Counted from the first letter of the stretch, positions 25,465-35,190 are shown. The stretch is DNA of 38,444 bases from Candidatus Sumerlaeota bacterium (GCA_017161655.1 JADFCV010000007.1:19263-57706), one strand, 5' to 3'. Translations and numbers: made by a program. The notes: a model not told the origin generated them from the letters alone.

Positions 25465-28400
25465 ATGCGTTACTGGAGCCGCATCGCAGAATCCCTGGCA
25501 ATGGCAATCGCTTTGCTGGGGGTTTTTTCTTCCCAAGCCGAGACTACGAGCTCTGACAAACTTGCGGATTTCGGACTGGATCCTCAGGGCAAGCCTGCTG
25601 TTGTCCAGAGAGCCAAAAGTGATATCCCTGTTGTGCTTTTGCCCACAGGGGAAGGCTATGTAACCGTCAAACGTCCAGAGCTGCTGCAGGTAGATCCTGG
25701 AGACCTTGTAGCAAGAGCTCGAGCCATCCTTGAGGCTGTTCTCGATGCCTCTGCCTCTCTCAAACGCACAGATAACGCTTCAGAGGTTTTCCCGCCGGCA
25801 ACATCTCTCGCTGATGTTGTGGTTGAGGGTGGAGAGATCGCTGTCTATTTCACATTTCCGGACGACTTTGTCAGTTCCCCCTCCGAGGTTCAGGCGCGTT
25901 TCGATCGCATTTCGGATGCGGTGATAAGCAACCTTCAGCAGTTACCAGTACGCTCATTCGCTATCTATGCGCGTGCCCCGAAAGCTCAGGATTTTGTTCC
26001 TCTCGACTCACTGCTTCCGAAAGAGTGTCCTGTCAGCGTCGACACAACGCCCGACACGGCCAAGCCGCCATCCCCAGAGACAAAAACAAGCTCCACGGAA
26101 CACAGTTCTTCAATGGATAAGGAGCGACTGAATCAATATCCCCGCCCTGCCGGTGTGCGACCAACCGGTGCCCTGAGCGGCAAAGCGGTTTACCTCAATC
26201 CTGGCCATGGCTGGACTTGGCGCGATACTTCGGACTACTGGGGTCTTCAGCGTGGCTTTACCCAGGAGAACATTGAGGACTTCTCCAACGTCGAACTCAT
26301 CAACCAGTGGGTATGGGCCTATTGCTATAATGCCGGTGCCGACGTGTTCAGCGTGCGCGAACTCGACTTCAATCCCAACATGGTCATCGTGGACAACGAC
26401 GACGGTTGGGACGGAACAAAGGGCTATTACGAAACCGGCAGCGGGTGGTTCAACAGCTCCCTTGCGGGTTTTAAAAATGGATTTACGCCTTATCCATCGG
26501 GTGTTGATCCCTTCACTTCGGGCACGAATCGCCTTGTGGCGTGTGTGACTGGAGCCCCGACCGCTACTGCGCGCTGGGTGCCACAAATCCCCGCCGATGG
26601 CTGGTACAATGTGTACGTCACCCACGCCGCCTACACGAACCGCTCCCCCCAGGCTCACTACCGGATTTATCATGCCGGAGGCACAAGCGATGTGTACATC
26701 GATCAGCGCATACGCCGTTTTACCTGGATTTACCTCGGGACGTTTTTCTTTGAAAGTGGAGTCGATCAGACCCGTGCGAGTGTGGAACTACTTAATGATT
26801 CAAGCTCGACCACTCATTACGTAAGTGCTGACGCTGTGCGCTTTGGCGGCGGGATGGGACTTATCACCCGCGGAAATGCCGGGACAAGCGGGAAGCCGCG
26901 CTTCGAGGAGGAAGCTCGCTATCACATCCAGTTCAGCGGCGCGCCTAGCTCGCTTTACGATGGCTCAGGCAATGACGAGTCAGATGGTTGGCCAGCTCGC
27001 CCCCGCTATGGCAGATGGCTCCGTGATGCTGCCGTCGCTCACGGCGCTCCGGCGCAAGACAGCGTCTTTATCAGTTCTCACACGAACGCTTTCGACGGAA
27101 CTGCGCGGGGGATGGACACCTATGTCTACACCGGCTACGATGGCACGTGGCATGATACATTCCGTAATTTTGTCCACGATGAAGTACTCAACGATTGTCA
27201 GAAAGGATACAGTGCCACCTTCATCAATCACGGCGTCGGCAAACGCTATGGCACGTACAGCGAAAACAATCCCTCAAACGTCGGCAACCTCATGCCCATT
27301 TTCCTGGGTGAGTGGCTATTCCACGACAATGCGACGGACATGTCACTTTATCACGATCCCAAGTTCCGTCAGGTTATGGGACGTGCCATCTATCAAGGTA
27401 TCGTGAAATTCTGGGCTAATCAAAACGGGACTCCTGTTTATCTGTTGCCGGAGCCTCCGCGCAATCTTCGTGTTGTTCAAACAGGGACAACCACGGTTCG
27501 TCTCCAGTGGGATCAGCCGCAAACCGACGCGCAGGGGGTCCGCGGGGACGCCGCCACGGGCTACCGCATCTACGTTAGTGCGCACGGGCGAGCCTTTCCC
27601 GCCCCGATCGCGATTAGCGGAGGCAGCAATACCACTTACGATCTGACGGGTCTGACGCCTGACACGAATTATTTCTTCTACGTCACAGCCACAAATCAGG
27701 GGGGCGAAAGCTTCCCTACCGAGGTGCTGGCCGCTCGGACCTCGGCAAACGCCGAGGCTCCCAAGCTCCTCATCGTCAATGGGTTCGATAAGCTTGATAT
27801 TGCCACACGACAAGCTGTCCCATGGAGCGGGGGCACTTTGTACCGCCAGCGTTTAGCGAAGATGAACACGTACGACTACATCGTGGAGCATGCTAACGCC
27901 ATCGCAAATTGGGGCAGGAGCGTTGCTTTCGATTCATGTGAGGACGAGGCGATCGAGCTCAACTATGTCAATCTCGCGAACTACGCCGCCGTCGTCTGGA
28001 TTGGTGGTATCCAGGCCGAAGTAAGTACGACTGATCCCACAAACGACATTTCTATAACAAGCGCTCAACAGGCAAAACTAACCAGCTATCTCAACGGTGG
28101 TGGCAAACTGTTCATCAGCGGGGCCGAAATTGCCTGGGATCTTGATCGTGCCGGGACAAGCACATTTGTGGACACCACCCTTCGCGCAAACTATGTGGCC
28201 GACAGCTCCGGGGTCAATTCGGTGCTCCCAGCTGTGGGCAGCATGTTTGATGGGGTGGGGAGTTTTTCTTTCGATGATGGGACTGGACCCCGCTATGCGG
28301 TTCGCTATCCCGACGTCATCAACACGAGCGGTGGCTCGACTGCTGCCCTTTACTACGGCGGCGGCAACTGGCAAGTGGATGAATTCGACGCCATCGGTGG

Positions 28401-30348
28401 GTGGAAAGATCCAAACTACAGTGGCCAAACGAACGCTGATGCAGCTTCTGCATTCAGCATTGCATCGACACCTATCCGGAGCGGCACTGGTTCGGGTGAT
28501 CTTTACTATGTCTGGGGCACCGGCGATTTCATTCGTCTCTACAATAGCGCTCTCCCTGAGTTCTCTTCCAATAGTACGTTCTCAATTTGGGTCTATGGCG
28601 ACGGGTCCGGCCACAGCATCCGCATTGCTCTGCGCGATTCGGATAATGAAATCTATGTGAACAATTGGCTTGTCGTGAATTTCACAGGCTGGCGTCAGAT
28701 CACTTGGAATCTCCAGAGTGATCCCTCGAGTGTTTGGGCCAATGCCACGAACAACGTCATTGATGGTCCCAACGTTCGGTTTGATTCGATTCAGGTCTCG
28801 AAAACGGGTAACGTGAACGAGGGGCACCTCTACTTCGACGATGCCAGATACACACCTTCCGGTGGATCAGGTGGGTCTATTGCTGGGATTCAATACGCCG
28901 GCACCTACAAACTCGTCTATTTGGCTTTCCCCTTTGAGACGATTGTGGACGAGCTGTCGCGAAATGTCGTGATGAAACGGACGCTGGATTTCTTCTTCCC
29001 CCCGCCATTTTCTCCATCTTACGACGATTCTTTTACGACCACAACAGGGTGGAATGTCTTCGTAAGAACGCCAAGCGATGCGACGTCGGTCGACTATCTT
29101 GCTGCGCAAACAGCTCTGCGAGCCAGCATTGTCTCTGATGCCGCGCGTTACCGCGTCGCGGGGTGGATGACAGACAGCACGAAGTGGTTGCCTTACAGCG
29201 CAGTCGGAACAAACGGCTATGTGCGCGCCAAATTCTATGTTTATGGCTCCGGCTCGAGCTCCAACGCGATTCCCAACCTGCGACTACGCCTGGCCTCGCG
29301 CTATGCGCAGAACTCGATGCTCGAAGTCTTTAACCATACGAATCTCTCGGCATCGGATGAGCTCCTTGAGCAGGAACTGCGTCCATCAACGGATCCGACC
29401 AAACCCTCGCTGTATCGTGTCGATTTTGATCCTGTGGATGTGCCGTACTTCATTGGCAACGCTGCAACTGAGGGCATTGCGGCCGGCTTTGAAGCCTATG
29501 CGACTTTCCCTCAGGATAACGGTTTCATCGCTCTCACAGAGTTAGTTGTCGGCACGTATCAGTCCACCGTAATCCCCAACAGCGTCCTGCCGGCGAAAAC
29601 ACTGGCCCCGACAGCAACCGATGCAGGGGAGCTTGCATCGTCGCGAGCCGGTGCAGTGAAGGATCTTTTCAGCATTGTTTTCACTTCAGGGACGGAAGGT
29701 GATTACGGCACACGCGACAATACGTATGCCCCGACTTATGCAGAGGGCAATTTCGGTGTCACAGTAAGTTCTATTGGTTTCAATAACCAGCTCGGCGGGA
29801 CCCGGCTAGGAGTGGCTGCTATCGATTTCGGCACCGACGCGAACTATGCGGATCGTCTCCGCGTCGAGCCCGACAAGCAGTACAAAATCCGCTTCCACGC
29901 CATCTCCAGTTCGAATTCGAACCGAAATCCGCAGATTCGATTCCGCGCTCGTTCCATTCGCTTCGCGTGGTCACAAAAACTCGAAATTGGCGGTGCCCTG
30001 GCTGCTGGGGTAGTCAACAACACCATTGCAGCTCAGTCGCTACCCGGCGTCGGTTGCGCTAATCCTGACAAGCTCGGAAGCGAGACCAACGGTGGCTGGT
30101 ATACAATGATTTTCCACACGCCGATGAGCCTCGACATCCGGGCTGACGGCTCTGGTGACCTCGCCTCTCGCATGCCAAACATCACAGCCGAACCTGGTCC
30201 GGGCGCGAATTCGCCCTCGCGGCGCGATTTGCGAGTCGGATTTGACCTTATGGATACGTTAAGTCCGCCACCCAACGGTCTGCTCGAAGAAGGAGAATTT
30301 ACTGTGGATCGCATCGAGATCCGTTCCTATCCGCTGGTGGCCGACTAA
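25465..30348 (+). CDS. Giant secreted multidomain protein: amidase-like domain split by golvesin-like domain, FN3, second split alpha/beta domain
   Basis: 1627 aa. ATG 25465, with AGAGAGG 6 nt upstream, opens a signal peptide ending near SSQAE. Residues about 245-620 look like an Amidase_3-type fold: YLNPGHG (His248), QENIEDF (Glu268), ISSHTNAF (His539) and FLGEWLFHDN (Glu616) match the order of its zinc and catalytic residues. Between Glu268 and His539 lies an inserted golvesin/xanthan-lyase-like beta domain (about 308-460, GWFNSS... to ...YVSADAVRFGGG). An FN3 domain follows (about 662-757). An alpha/beta domain of glutamine-amidotransferase-like type starts at KLLIVNGFDK (about 770) and seems to end at LVYLAFPFETIVDE...RTLDFF (about 1150-1177), interrupted by a beta domain (about 960-1130). 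The rest is unassigned beta-rich sequence. The target may be peptidoglycan or another glycan. Confidence 0.82.
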   Translation: MRYWSRIAESLAMAIALLGVFSSQAETTSSDKLADFGLDPQGKPAVVQRAKSDIPVVLLPTGEGYVTVKRPELLQVDPGDLVARARAILEAVLDASASLKRTDNASEVFPPATSLADVVVEGGEIAVYFTFPDDFVSSPSEVQARFDRISDAVISNLQQLPVRSFAIYARAPKAQDFVPLDSLLPKECPVSVDTTPDTAKPPSPETKTSSTEHSSSMDKERLNQYPRPAGVRPTGALSGKAVYLNPGHGWTWRDTSDYWGLQRGFTQENIEDFSNVELINQWVWAYCYNAGADVFSVRELDFNPNMVIVDNDDGWDGTKGYYETGSGWFNSSLAGFKNGFTPYPSGVDPFTSGTNRLVACVTGAPTATARWVPQIPADGWYNVYVTHAAYTNRSPQAHYRIYHAGGTSDVYIDQRIRRFTWIYLGTFFFESGVDQTRASVELLNDSSSTTHYVSADAVRFGGGMGLITRGNAGTSGKPRFEEEARYHIQFSGAPSSLYDGSGNDESDGWPARPRYGRWLRDAAVAHGAPAQDSVFISSHTNAFDGTARGMDTYVYTGYDGTWHDTFRNFVHDEVLNDCQKGYSATFINHGVGKRYGTYSENNPSNVGNLMPIFLGEWLFHDNATDMSLYHDPKFRQVMGRAIYQGIVKFWANQNGTPVYLLPEPPRNLRVVQTGTTTVRLQWDQPQTDAQGVRGDAATGYRIYVSAHGRAFPAPIAISGGSNTTYDLTGLTPDTNYFFYVTATNQGGESFPTEVLAARTSANAEAPKLLIVNGFDKLDIATRQAVPWSGGTLYRQRLAKMNTYDYIVEHANAIANWGRSVAFDSCEDEAIELNYVNLANYAAVVWIGGIQAEVSTTDPTNDISITSAQQAKLTSYLNGGGKLFISGAEIAWDLDRAGTSTFVDTTLRANYVADSSGVNSVLPAVGSMFDGVGSFSFDDGTGPRYAVRYPDVINTSGGSTAALYYGGGNWQVDEFDAIGGWKDPNYSGQTNADAASAFSIASTPIRSGTGSGDLYYVWGTGDFIRLYNSALPEFSSNSTFSIWVYGDGSGHSIRIALRDSDNEIYVNNWLVVNFTGWRQITWNLQSDPSSVWANATNNVIDGPNVRFDSIQVSKTGNVNEGHLYFDDARYTPSGGSGGSIAGIQYAGTYKLVYLAFPFETIVDELSRNVVMKRTLDFFFPPPFSPSYDDSFTTTTGWNVFVRTPSDATSVDYLAAQTALRASIVSDAARYRVAGWMTDSTKWLPYSAVGTNGYVRAKFYVYGSGSSSNAIPNLRLRLASRYAQNSMLEVFNHTNLSASDELLEQELRPSTDPTKPSLYRVDFDPVDVPYFIGNAATEGIAAGFEAYATFPQDNGFIALTELVVGTYQSTVIPNSVLPAKTLAPTATDAGELASSRAGAVKDLFSIVFTSGTEGDYGTRDNTYAPTYAEGNFGVTVSSIGFNNQLGGTRLGVAAIDFGTDANYADRLRVEPDKQYKIRFHAISSSNSNRNPQIRFRARSIRFAWSQKLEIGGALAAGVVNNTIAAQSLPGVGCANPDKLGSETNGGWYTMIFHTPMSLDIRADGSGDLASRMPNITAEPGPGANSPSRRDLRVGFDLMDTLSPPPNGLLEEGEFTVDRIEIRSYPLVAD

Positions 30349-30368
30349 GACATCTGCTGTTGGGGACG

Positions 30369-30405
30369 GACGGGGCAAGCCGCCATGGCTTGCCCCGTCT
30401 TTTTT
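30369..30405 (+). terminator. Rho-independent terminator after the giant secreted protein
   Basis: 13-bp perfect stem GACGGGGCAAGCC / GGCTTGCCCCGTC with 5-nt loop GCCAT, followed by six T. Confidence 0.95.
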
Positions 30406-30436
30406 GTGCACTTCTGTTGCAAACGCGGTAAAAAAG

Positions 30437-30455
30437 TAGCAGTTAGCTGGTGCTA
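30437..30455 (+). promoter_or_regulatory. NtrC-like enhancer site upstream of amt
   Basis: Inverted repeat TAGCA-N9-TGCTA. Its 15-bp core, GCA-GTT-AGC-TGG-TGC, has the length and the right half of the enterobacterial NtrC site GCACC-N5-GGTGC (9 of the most conserved bases kept). It is centred about 97 bp before the start site predicted from the sigma-54 promoter at 30517, a normal enhancer distance. Confidence 0.55.
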
Positions 30456-30516
30456 ATGACGAGGCTTCGTATCATTTTTCTCCTATTTTCCCACACCGTG
30501 TAAGCTCTTAGGTCGG

Positions 30517-30532
30517 TGGCTCACTTTTTGCT
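30517..30532 (+). promoter_or_regulatory. Sigma-54 (-24/-12) promoter of amt-PII operon
   Basis: TGGC-N7-TTGCT with GG (30518-30519) and GC (30530-30531) exactly 12 bp apart, as required for RpoN promoters (consensus TGGCAC-N5-TTGC). It predicts transcription from about 30543, a 44-nt leader before the amt ATG. An NtrC-like site lies upstream. Confidence 0.75.
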
Positions 30533-30586
30533 TACTTCGCTTTCCATCAGTGAAATGAATTCACAGCCAAGCGGAGTCTAACATCG

Positions 30587-31957
30587 ATGCATACTCAGAG
30601 GACGAATGATACATTGCGCATTCCCCCCATCTTGAAAACATGCCTCCTCCTCCTGGTAAGCATGGGATTAGCCAGCTGTGTCGCAAATCCCAATACGCAC
30701 GATGCCGAAAGTGCCATCGATAAAGCTGATACCACGTTTTTGTTAGTCAGTGCAGCTCTCGTTATGCTGATGACTCCGGCGCTTGCGCTCTTCTACGGCG
30801 GTTTAGTGCGAGCAAAAAACGTCCTGTCTGTGGCGATGCACTGTTTTGTTGCGCTTGGAGTCATTACAGCCCAATGGTACCTTTTCGGTTATTCTCTGGC
30901 TTTTGGTCCTTCAGCGCTCCGATGGGGCGATTACGGATTCCTTGGTTCGCTAAACTGGGCTGGGACACGTCTCGTCGGTCTTGCCCCCTACCCCGTTTAC
31001 AGCGCGACAGTTCCTCATCGCCTTTTCATGATCTATCAGTGCATGTTCGCGATCATTACCCCTGCCCTCATTGCTGGGGCCTTCGCAGAGCGCATGAAAT
31101 TCAAGGCATATCTGATGTTCATTTTGTTGTGGACGACACTCGTTTACGATCCGGTGGCACACTGGGTCTGGAGTGAAAAGGGTTGGCTCAAACAAATCGG
31201 ATCGTTGGACTTTGCTGGTGGCACAGTCGTTCACATGACGAGCGGCATCACCGCCCTCGTGGCCGCGCTCATGATCGGCCCTCGGCGAGGTTTCCCACGG
31301 GCGGCATTTCTCCCACATTCGCTTCCGTTCACTCTTCTCGGTGCTGGTCTGCTCTGGTTTGGATGGTTTGGTTTTAATGCTGGCAGTGCACTTTCCAGCG
31401 GTTCGGTTGCCGTTGCTGCATTCGTGGCCACTCATTGCGGAGCTGCTGCGGGAGCCATTGCCTGGCTATTGTACGATTGGGTTACCAAAGAAAAGCCAAC
31501 AGCTCTGGGAATTGCCTCGGGAGCCGTGGCAGGACTCGTGGCGATTACTCCAGCCTCTGGTTACGTAGGTCCTCTGTCAGCTATGGCGATAGGAGCGATT
31601 GCAGGTGTCGTGTGTGCGTGGGCTGTCACCTGGCGTGCCCGTCGAAAAATTGACGACGCACTGGATGCTTTTGGGGTTCATGGCGTCGGCGGTACCCTTG
31701 GAGCACTTCTTACGGGAGTCTTTGCAAGCAGCTACATCAATCCGGCAGTTGGTGCTCACCAAGGGCTCATTCATGGCGGCGTGCGGTTGCTGGGCATCCA
31801 GCTAATCGCAATAGTTGTCACCACAGCTTACAATCTGATCTTATCGTTCTTGATCCTGAAGTTTGTGGACAAGACGATTGGACTTCGTGTGGTGGAAGAG
31901 GATGAGCGCATAGGCCTCGACCTGACGCAGCACGGAGAGAGTGCTTACTCAGCCTAG
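30587..31957 (+). CDS. amt: Ammonium transporter with N-terminal lipobox-like signal
   Basis: Ammonium channel of the Amt/Rh family, inner membrane, 456 aa. After the N-terminal extension it shows the family start TTFLLVSAALVMLMTPALALFYGGLVRAKN, about 11 transmembrane helices, VAHWVWS, the pore His in GTVVHMTSGITALVAAL, GFNAGSALSS, and the second pore His in DAFGVHGVGGTLGALLTGVF. The first 31 residues (…LLLLVSMGLASC) read like a lipoprotein signal peptide with lipobox L28-A-S-C31. Known Amt proteins may have an ordinary cleaved signal peptide, so lipid modification here would be unusual. The PII gene follows after 49 nt. Control by sigma-54 and NtrC is supported by the sites at 30437 and 30517. 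Confidence 0.95.
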   Translation: MHTQRTNDTLRIPPILKTCLLLLVSMGLASCVANPNTHDAESAIDKADTTFLLVSAALVMLMTPALALFYGGLVRAKNVLSVAMHCFVALGVITAQWYLFGYSLAFGPSALRWGDYGFLGSLNWAGTRLVGLAPYPVYSATVPHRLFMIYQCMFAIITPALIAGAFAERMKFKAYLMFILLWTTLVYDPVAHWVWSEKGWLKQIGSLDFAGGTVVHMTSGITALVAALMIGPRRGFPRAAFLPHSLPFTLLGAGLLWFGWFGFNAGSALSSGSVAVAAFVATHCGAAAGAIAWLLYDWVTKEKPTALGIASGAVAGLVAITPASGYVGPLSAMAIGAIAGVVCAWAVTWRARRKIDDALDAFGVHGVGGTLGALLTGVFASSYINPAVGAHQGLIHGGVRLLGIQLIAIVVTTAYNLILSFLILKFVDKTIGLRVVEEDERIGLDLTQHGESAYSA

Positions 31958-31994
31958 TGAAAGAGTTTTTGAGAAAGCTTAGAAAAAATTCTGA

Positions 31995-32345
<351 letters not shown>

Positions 32346-32351
32346 GATTTG

Positions 32352-33383
32352 TCAGCCATACCACGGTGGGCGCGGCGCATCGTCGTCTTCTTCGACCTGA
32401 GGTTCTTTTGCTTCTTCTTCATCTAGCGCAGCATACAATCGTTCCTCCTCCTCCTCCCACTCGCGGCGCTGGGCAGCACTTCGTCGCTTGCGTACAACCC
32501 AGGCGAGAAAGGTAAGCGCCACGACGAGGAGCCAGAACAGCCCTGAGCGCGAAAGTGCCACCACCCAGCTCTGCCACGAGAGGAGCGAACGTCTCCACCG
32601 GTATTCAAGCGGCTCAACATAAAGTGGATTCCATAATTCAGAGATGCGTCGTTCCCCATCAGGAGCCAAAAAGGGAGCGAGTAACGTCGCAAGTGAGGCA
32701 CCCTGTTCATTCATAAGAAAACGCACAACCGAAGCGGACTGACGGTAAGCCAGTCGCTGCCGCTCGGCATTCGAAGGGAAATGCTGAGTGATTTCTCGGA
32801 GAGGAATTGTGCGGTTGAAAAGCACGGCGAGTGCTACATCTGCCGAGTCTTCAAGTTCAGCTTCACCGGAAGCAATCACTGCCACGCCTTCCTCGAACCA
32901 TCGTGGTAGTGGCTTCTTCAGTCGCAGCCCCAGATAGCAATGAACAAGCTCGTGCAGAAGTGTGCGCGAGAATTCGAGAGGAGTCACGGTTCGGAGCGCT
33001 TCAGCATTAATGACTACGGTCGGCACCGGAGGGGTGCGAAGGGCCACGGCGGCGGAGTGCTCAGCCCAGCCTCCGACAATCTCAAGGAAGACTTCCTTCG
33101 TTGGCGCGATAACAACGCGCACCTGCGCCAGGAGAGCATCAGGCATGATCCTGTTCAAAGCACGTCGCGCCGCGTCCGTGCGTGCTGCCACGTCCTCTAC
33201 CCACCTGGCATCCGCCGGTGTGTAATCCACCTCGAGCTTCAGTAGTGGAAACGAACGCTGCTCAAAGACAATGGCCTTGGTGCCGCTTGTGTTGCCGGCA
33301 CTCGCCAACGAAAAGTGCAACCAAAGGCTCAGCGCAAAAATAAGTATGCCTTTTGCCGAAATAGCTGCGTCATGTAGCTGCAT
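32352..33383 (-). CDS. Membrane-anchored HExxH metallopeptidase-like protein (peptidase MA type)
   Basis: Predicted zinc peptidase of the MA clan, 343 aa. A signal peptide (about 1-27, GILIFALSLWLHFSLASAG) is followed by the extracytoplasmic domain. The zinc motif is LLHELVHCYLG (His144, Glu145, His148), with RWFEEGVAV (Glu164/165) about 16 residues later as likely third ligand, typical of peptidase-MA-like proteins. A transmembrane helix near residues 280-300 (GLFWLLVVALTFLAWVV) is followed by basic then highly acidic sequence (EEEEERLYAALDEEEAKE...) probably in the cytoplasm. The start at ATG 33383 is tentative: no clear ribosome binding site, and the frame is open further upstream. It is divergent from the ABC ATPase gene, with 70 nt between. 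Substrate unknown. Confidence 0.8.
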   Translation of the reverse strand: MQLHDAAISAKGILIFALSLWLHFSLASAGNTSGTKAIVFEQRSFPLLKLEVDYTPADARWVEDVAARTDAARRALNRIMPDALLAQVRVVIAPTKEVFLEIVGGWAEHSAAVALRTPPVPTVVINAEALRTVTPLEFSRTLLHELVHCYLGLRLKKPLPRWFEEGVAVIASGEAELEDSADVALAVLFNRTIPLREITQHFPSNAERQRLAYRQSASVVRFLMNEQGASLATLLAPFLAPDGERRISELWNPLYVEPLEYRWRRSLLSWQSWVVALSRSGLFWLLVVALTFLAWVVRKRRSAAQRREWEEEEERLYAALDEEEAKEPQVEEDDDAPRPPWYG

Positions 33384-33453
33384 CAATTTGTTGCGTGGAT
33401 GGTTCACCGGACTCTCAGTTTTTGCCAGAAGGATGCAGTCAGTGGAGAAAAAA

Positions 33454-34257
33454 ATGAACGCCCGCGACGAAATCATCGCTTTGAAGGACATCACTTTTGA
33501 ACGAGAAAACCGCCGCATTCTGGATTCCATTTCGTGGACAGTTCATCGAGGCGAGAATTGGGTACTTTATGGCCCTAATGGTGCGGGCAAAACCACCTTG
33601 CTGAACATTCTCTGCGGATACCTTTGGCCCACCGATGGAGAGGTCCGAGTTCTCCGGCAACGTTTCGGCGCCGTTGATCTTTCGCAGTTGCGCCGAAGGA
33701 TCGCTTTCGTCAGTGAGCCACTCGTGCGGATGATTCGGCCAGAACTGGTCGGCGCAGAGGTTTTGATCACAGGCGGTCGTGCGCATTTGAACCTCTTTGA
33801 GCCACCGACTTCGGCCGAGCTGCGTCACGTGGTGGAAACCGCTGTGGAGACGCATACCGAAGACCTTCTTGAGAAGCCATTCGGGGCGATGAGTACCGGC
33901 GAGCGGCAGAGGCTTATCATCGCTCGGGCACTCATGAGAAAGCCCGACATTGTCATTCTCGACGAACCCTGTGCTGGACTCGATCTCGCAGGTCGCGAAT
34001 TCGTTCTTCACACGATAGAACTCGTGTCACGGCGTCGTGATGCACCAACACTTTTGCTGACGACGCATCATGTCGAAGAGATCACAGAGGTCTTCACCCA
34101 TGCTCTGCTTCTGCGAGCAGGTCGTGTCCTCGCATCCGGCCCTATTCACGCCACGCTGACCTCCCAGCACCTCAGCGAACTCTTTGATCTGCCCATACGT
34201 GTGGCGTTCCGTCATGGCCGATGGAGCGCGTTTTTGAAGCGTGACGGCGCGCTGTAA
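33454..34257 (+). CDS. Stand-alone ABC ATPase (YlmA/ModF-like)
   Basis: ATP-binding protein of 267 aa with Walker A GPNGAGKTT (Lys46), a Q-loop region, a variant signature MSTGERQR (from Met146) instead of LSGGQ, Walker B DIVILDEPCAGLD, and H-loop LLTTHHVEEI. The start is ATG 33454, 6 nt after GGAG; an ATG at 33433 is in frame but crowded against its own site. Neighbours on either side encode no permease or binding protein, so its transport partner, if any, is elsewhere. The family is often annotated as a molybdenum transport-like ATPase, without firm function. Confidence 0.88.
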   Translation: MNARDEIIALKDITFERENRRILDSISWTVHRGENWVLYGPNGAGKTTLLNILCGYLWPTDGEVRVLRQRFGAVDLSQLRRRIAFVSEPLVRMIRPELVGAEVLITGGRAHLNLFEPPTSAELRHVVETAVETHTEDLLEKPFGAMSTGERQRLIIARALMRKPDIVILDEPCAGLDLAGREFVLHTIELVSRRRDAPTLLLTTHHVEEITEVFTHALLLRAGRVLASGPIHATLTSQHLSELFDLPIRVAFRHGRWSAFLKRDGAL

Positions 34258-34275
34258 GCGACCCTGAACGGGGCG

Positions 34276-35190
34276 CTAAACTTGTGGCGAGTAATCCAGG
34301 GAGCAGCTCTCTGAAGGCACCGACTCTATCTCGAGTGTGGCATGCTCGATATGCCATTCGCGACGTAAGTACTCTCGAATCTCAGGCACGCGTTCGAGAA
34401 GCGCCATAATTCCCTGAGGGCCGGCGACAAGGTGCGCCGTCAGAACGTGATATCCTGTCCCAAGCTCCCACACATGGATGTGGCGCATGTCTTCAATTCC
34501 AAAGCGATTCACAATATCGGCACGCAACTCATCGATCGCTAAGCCCGGCGGTGTTCCCTGCATGAGAATGTGGAGCGCCCGCCGTATGAGCTGATAAGTT
34601 CCCCAGAAGATCAAAGAGATCACCACGAGCGAGGCAAGTGGGTCAAGGTATCGCCCCCACATCTTGTGAGCGAACAGAGCTGCCAGGACGACAATCACAG
34701 AAGAGAGGGTGTCCTGCAACAAATGGAGAAATGCCGCGCGCATATTGAGGTCCTCAGCATCGTGGTGGTGAAGGAGAACCACCGAAAGCAAATTTGCCGC
34801 GAGACCGATGAGCGCCACTGCAAGCATGACATTCTGATTGATCGGCTGAGGGGAAAAAAGGCGCAAGATCGCCTCGTGCACGACGAGGGTAGCCACAACG
34901 AGAAGAGTTGCTCCATTAACAAAAGCGGCAATGATTTCGAGCCGATGAAAGCCAAAGGTATGACGGAGGCTGGGACGCCTCCGGGCCACGATCCGCGCTG
35001 CCAAAGCGAGAATCAAGGCTGCGACATCAGTGAAATTGTGAAGGGCATCGCTGAGCAGGGCCAGACTGCCCGACATAAACCCACCAATGACCTCTGCAGC
35101 TACAGTGAGCCCATTCAGCCCGATCGCTGCAACAAGTCGTCGGTCGAGTGCACGATTGTTATTTGGGCGATGTGCATGAGGTTCACTCAT
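34276..35190 (-). CDS. Cation diffusion facilitator (CzcD/ZitB-like) metal efflux protein
   Basis: Exports divalent metal ions (usually Zn, also Co, Cd or Mn) in exchange for protons; inner membrane, 304 aa. Six transmembrane helices are visible, with the metal-site motifs SDALHNFTD in TM2 and HLLQDTLSS in TM5 (His-x3-Asp pairs), and a His/Asp-rich loop (LLHHHDAEDLNM). The C-terminal cytoplasmic domain has IHVWELGTGYHVLTAHLV and ends with HIEHATLEIE. The ATG at 35190 overlaps the stop of the chromate transporter gene as ATGA, so translation is coupled and the pair forms a metal-resistance unit. No separate ribosome binding site is visible, consistent with coupling. Confidence 0.93.
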   Translation of the reverse strand: MSEPHAHRPNNNRALDRRLVAAIGLNGLTVAAEVIGGFMSGSLALLSDALHNFTDVAALILALAARIVARRRPSLRHTFGFHRLEIIAAFVNGATLLVVATLVVHEAILRLFSPQPINQNVMLAVALIGLAANLLSVVLLHHHDAEDLNMRAAFLHLLQDTLSSVIVVLAALFAHKMWGRYLDPLASLVVISLIFWGTYQLIRRALHILMQGTPPGLAIDELRADIVNRFGIEDMRHIHVWELGTGYHVLTAHLVAGPQGIMALLERVPEIREYLRREWHIEHATLEIESVPSESCSLDYSPQV

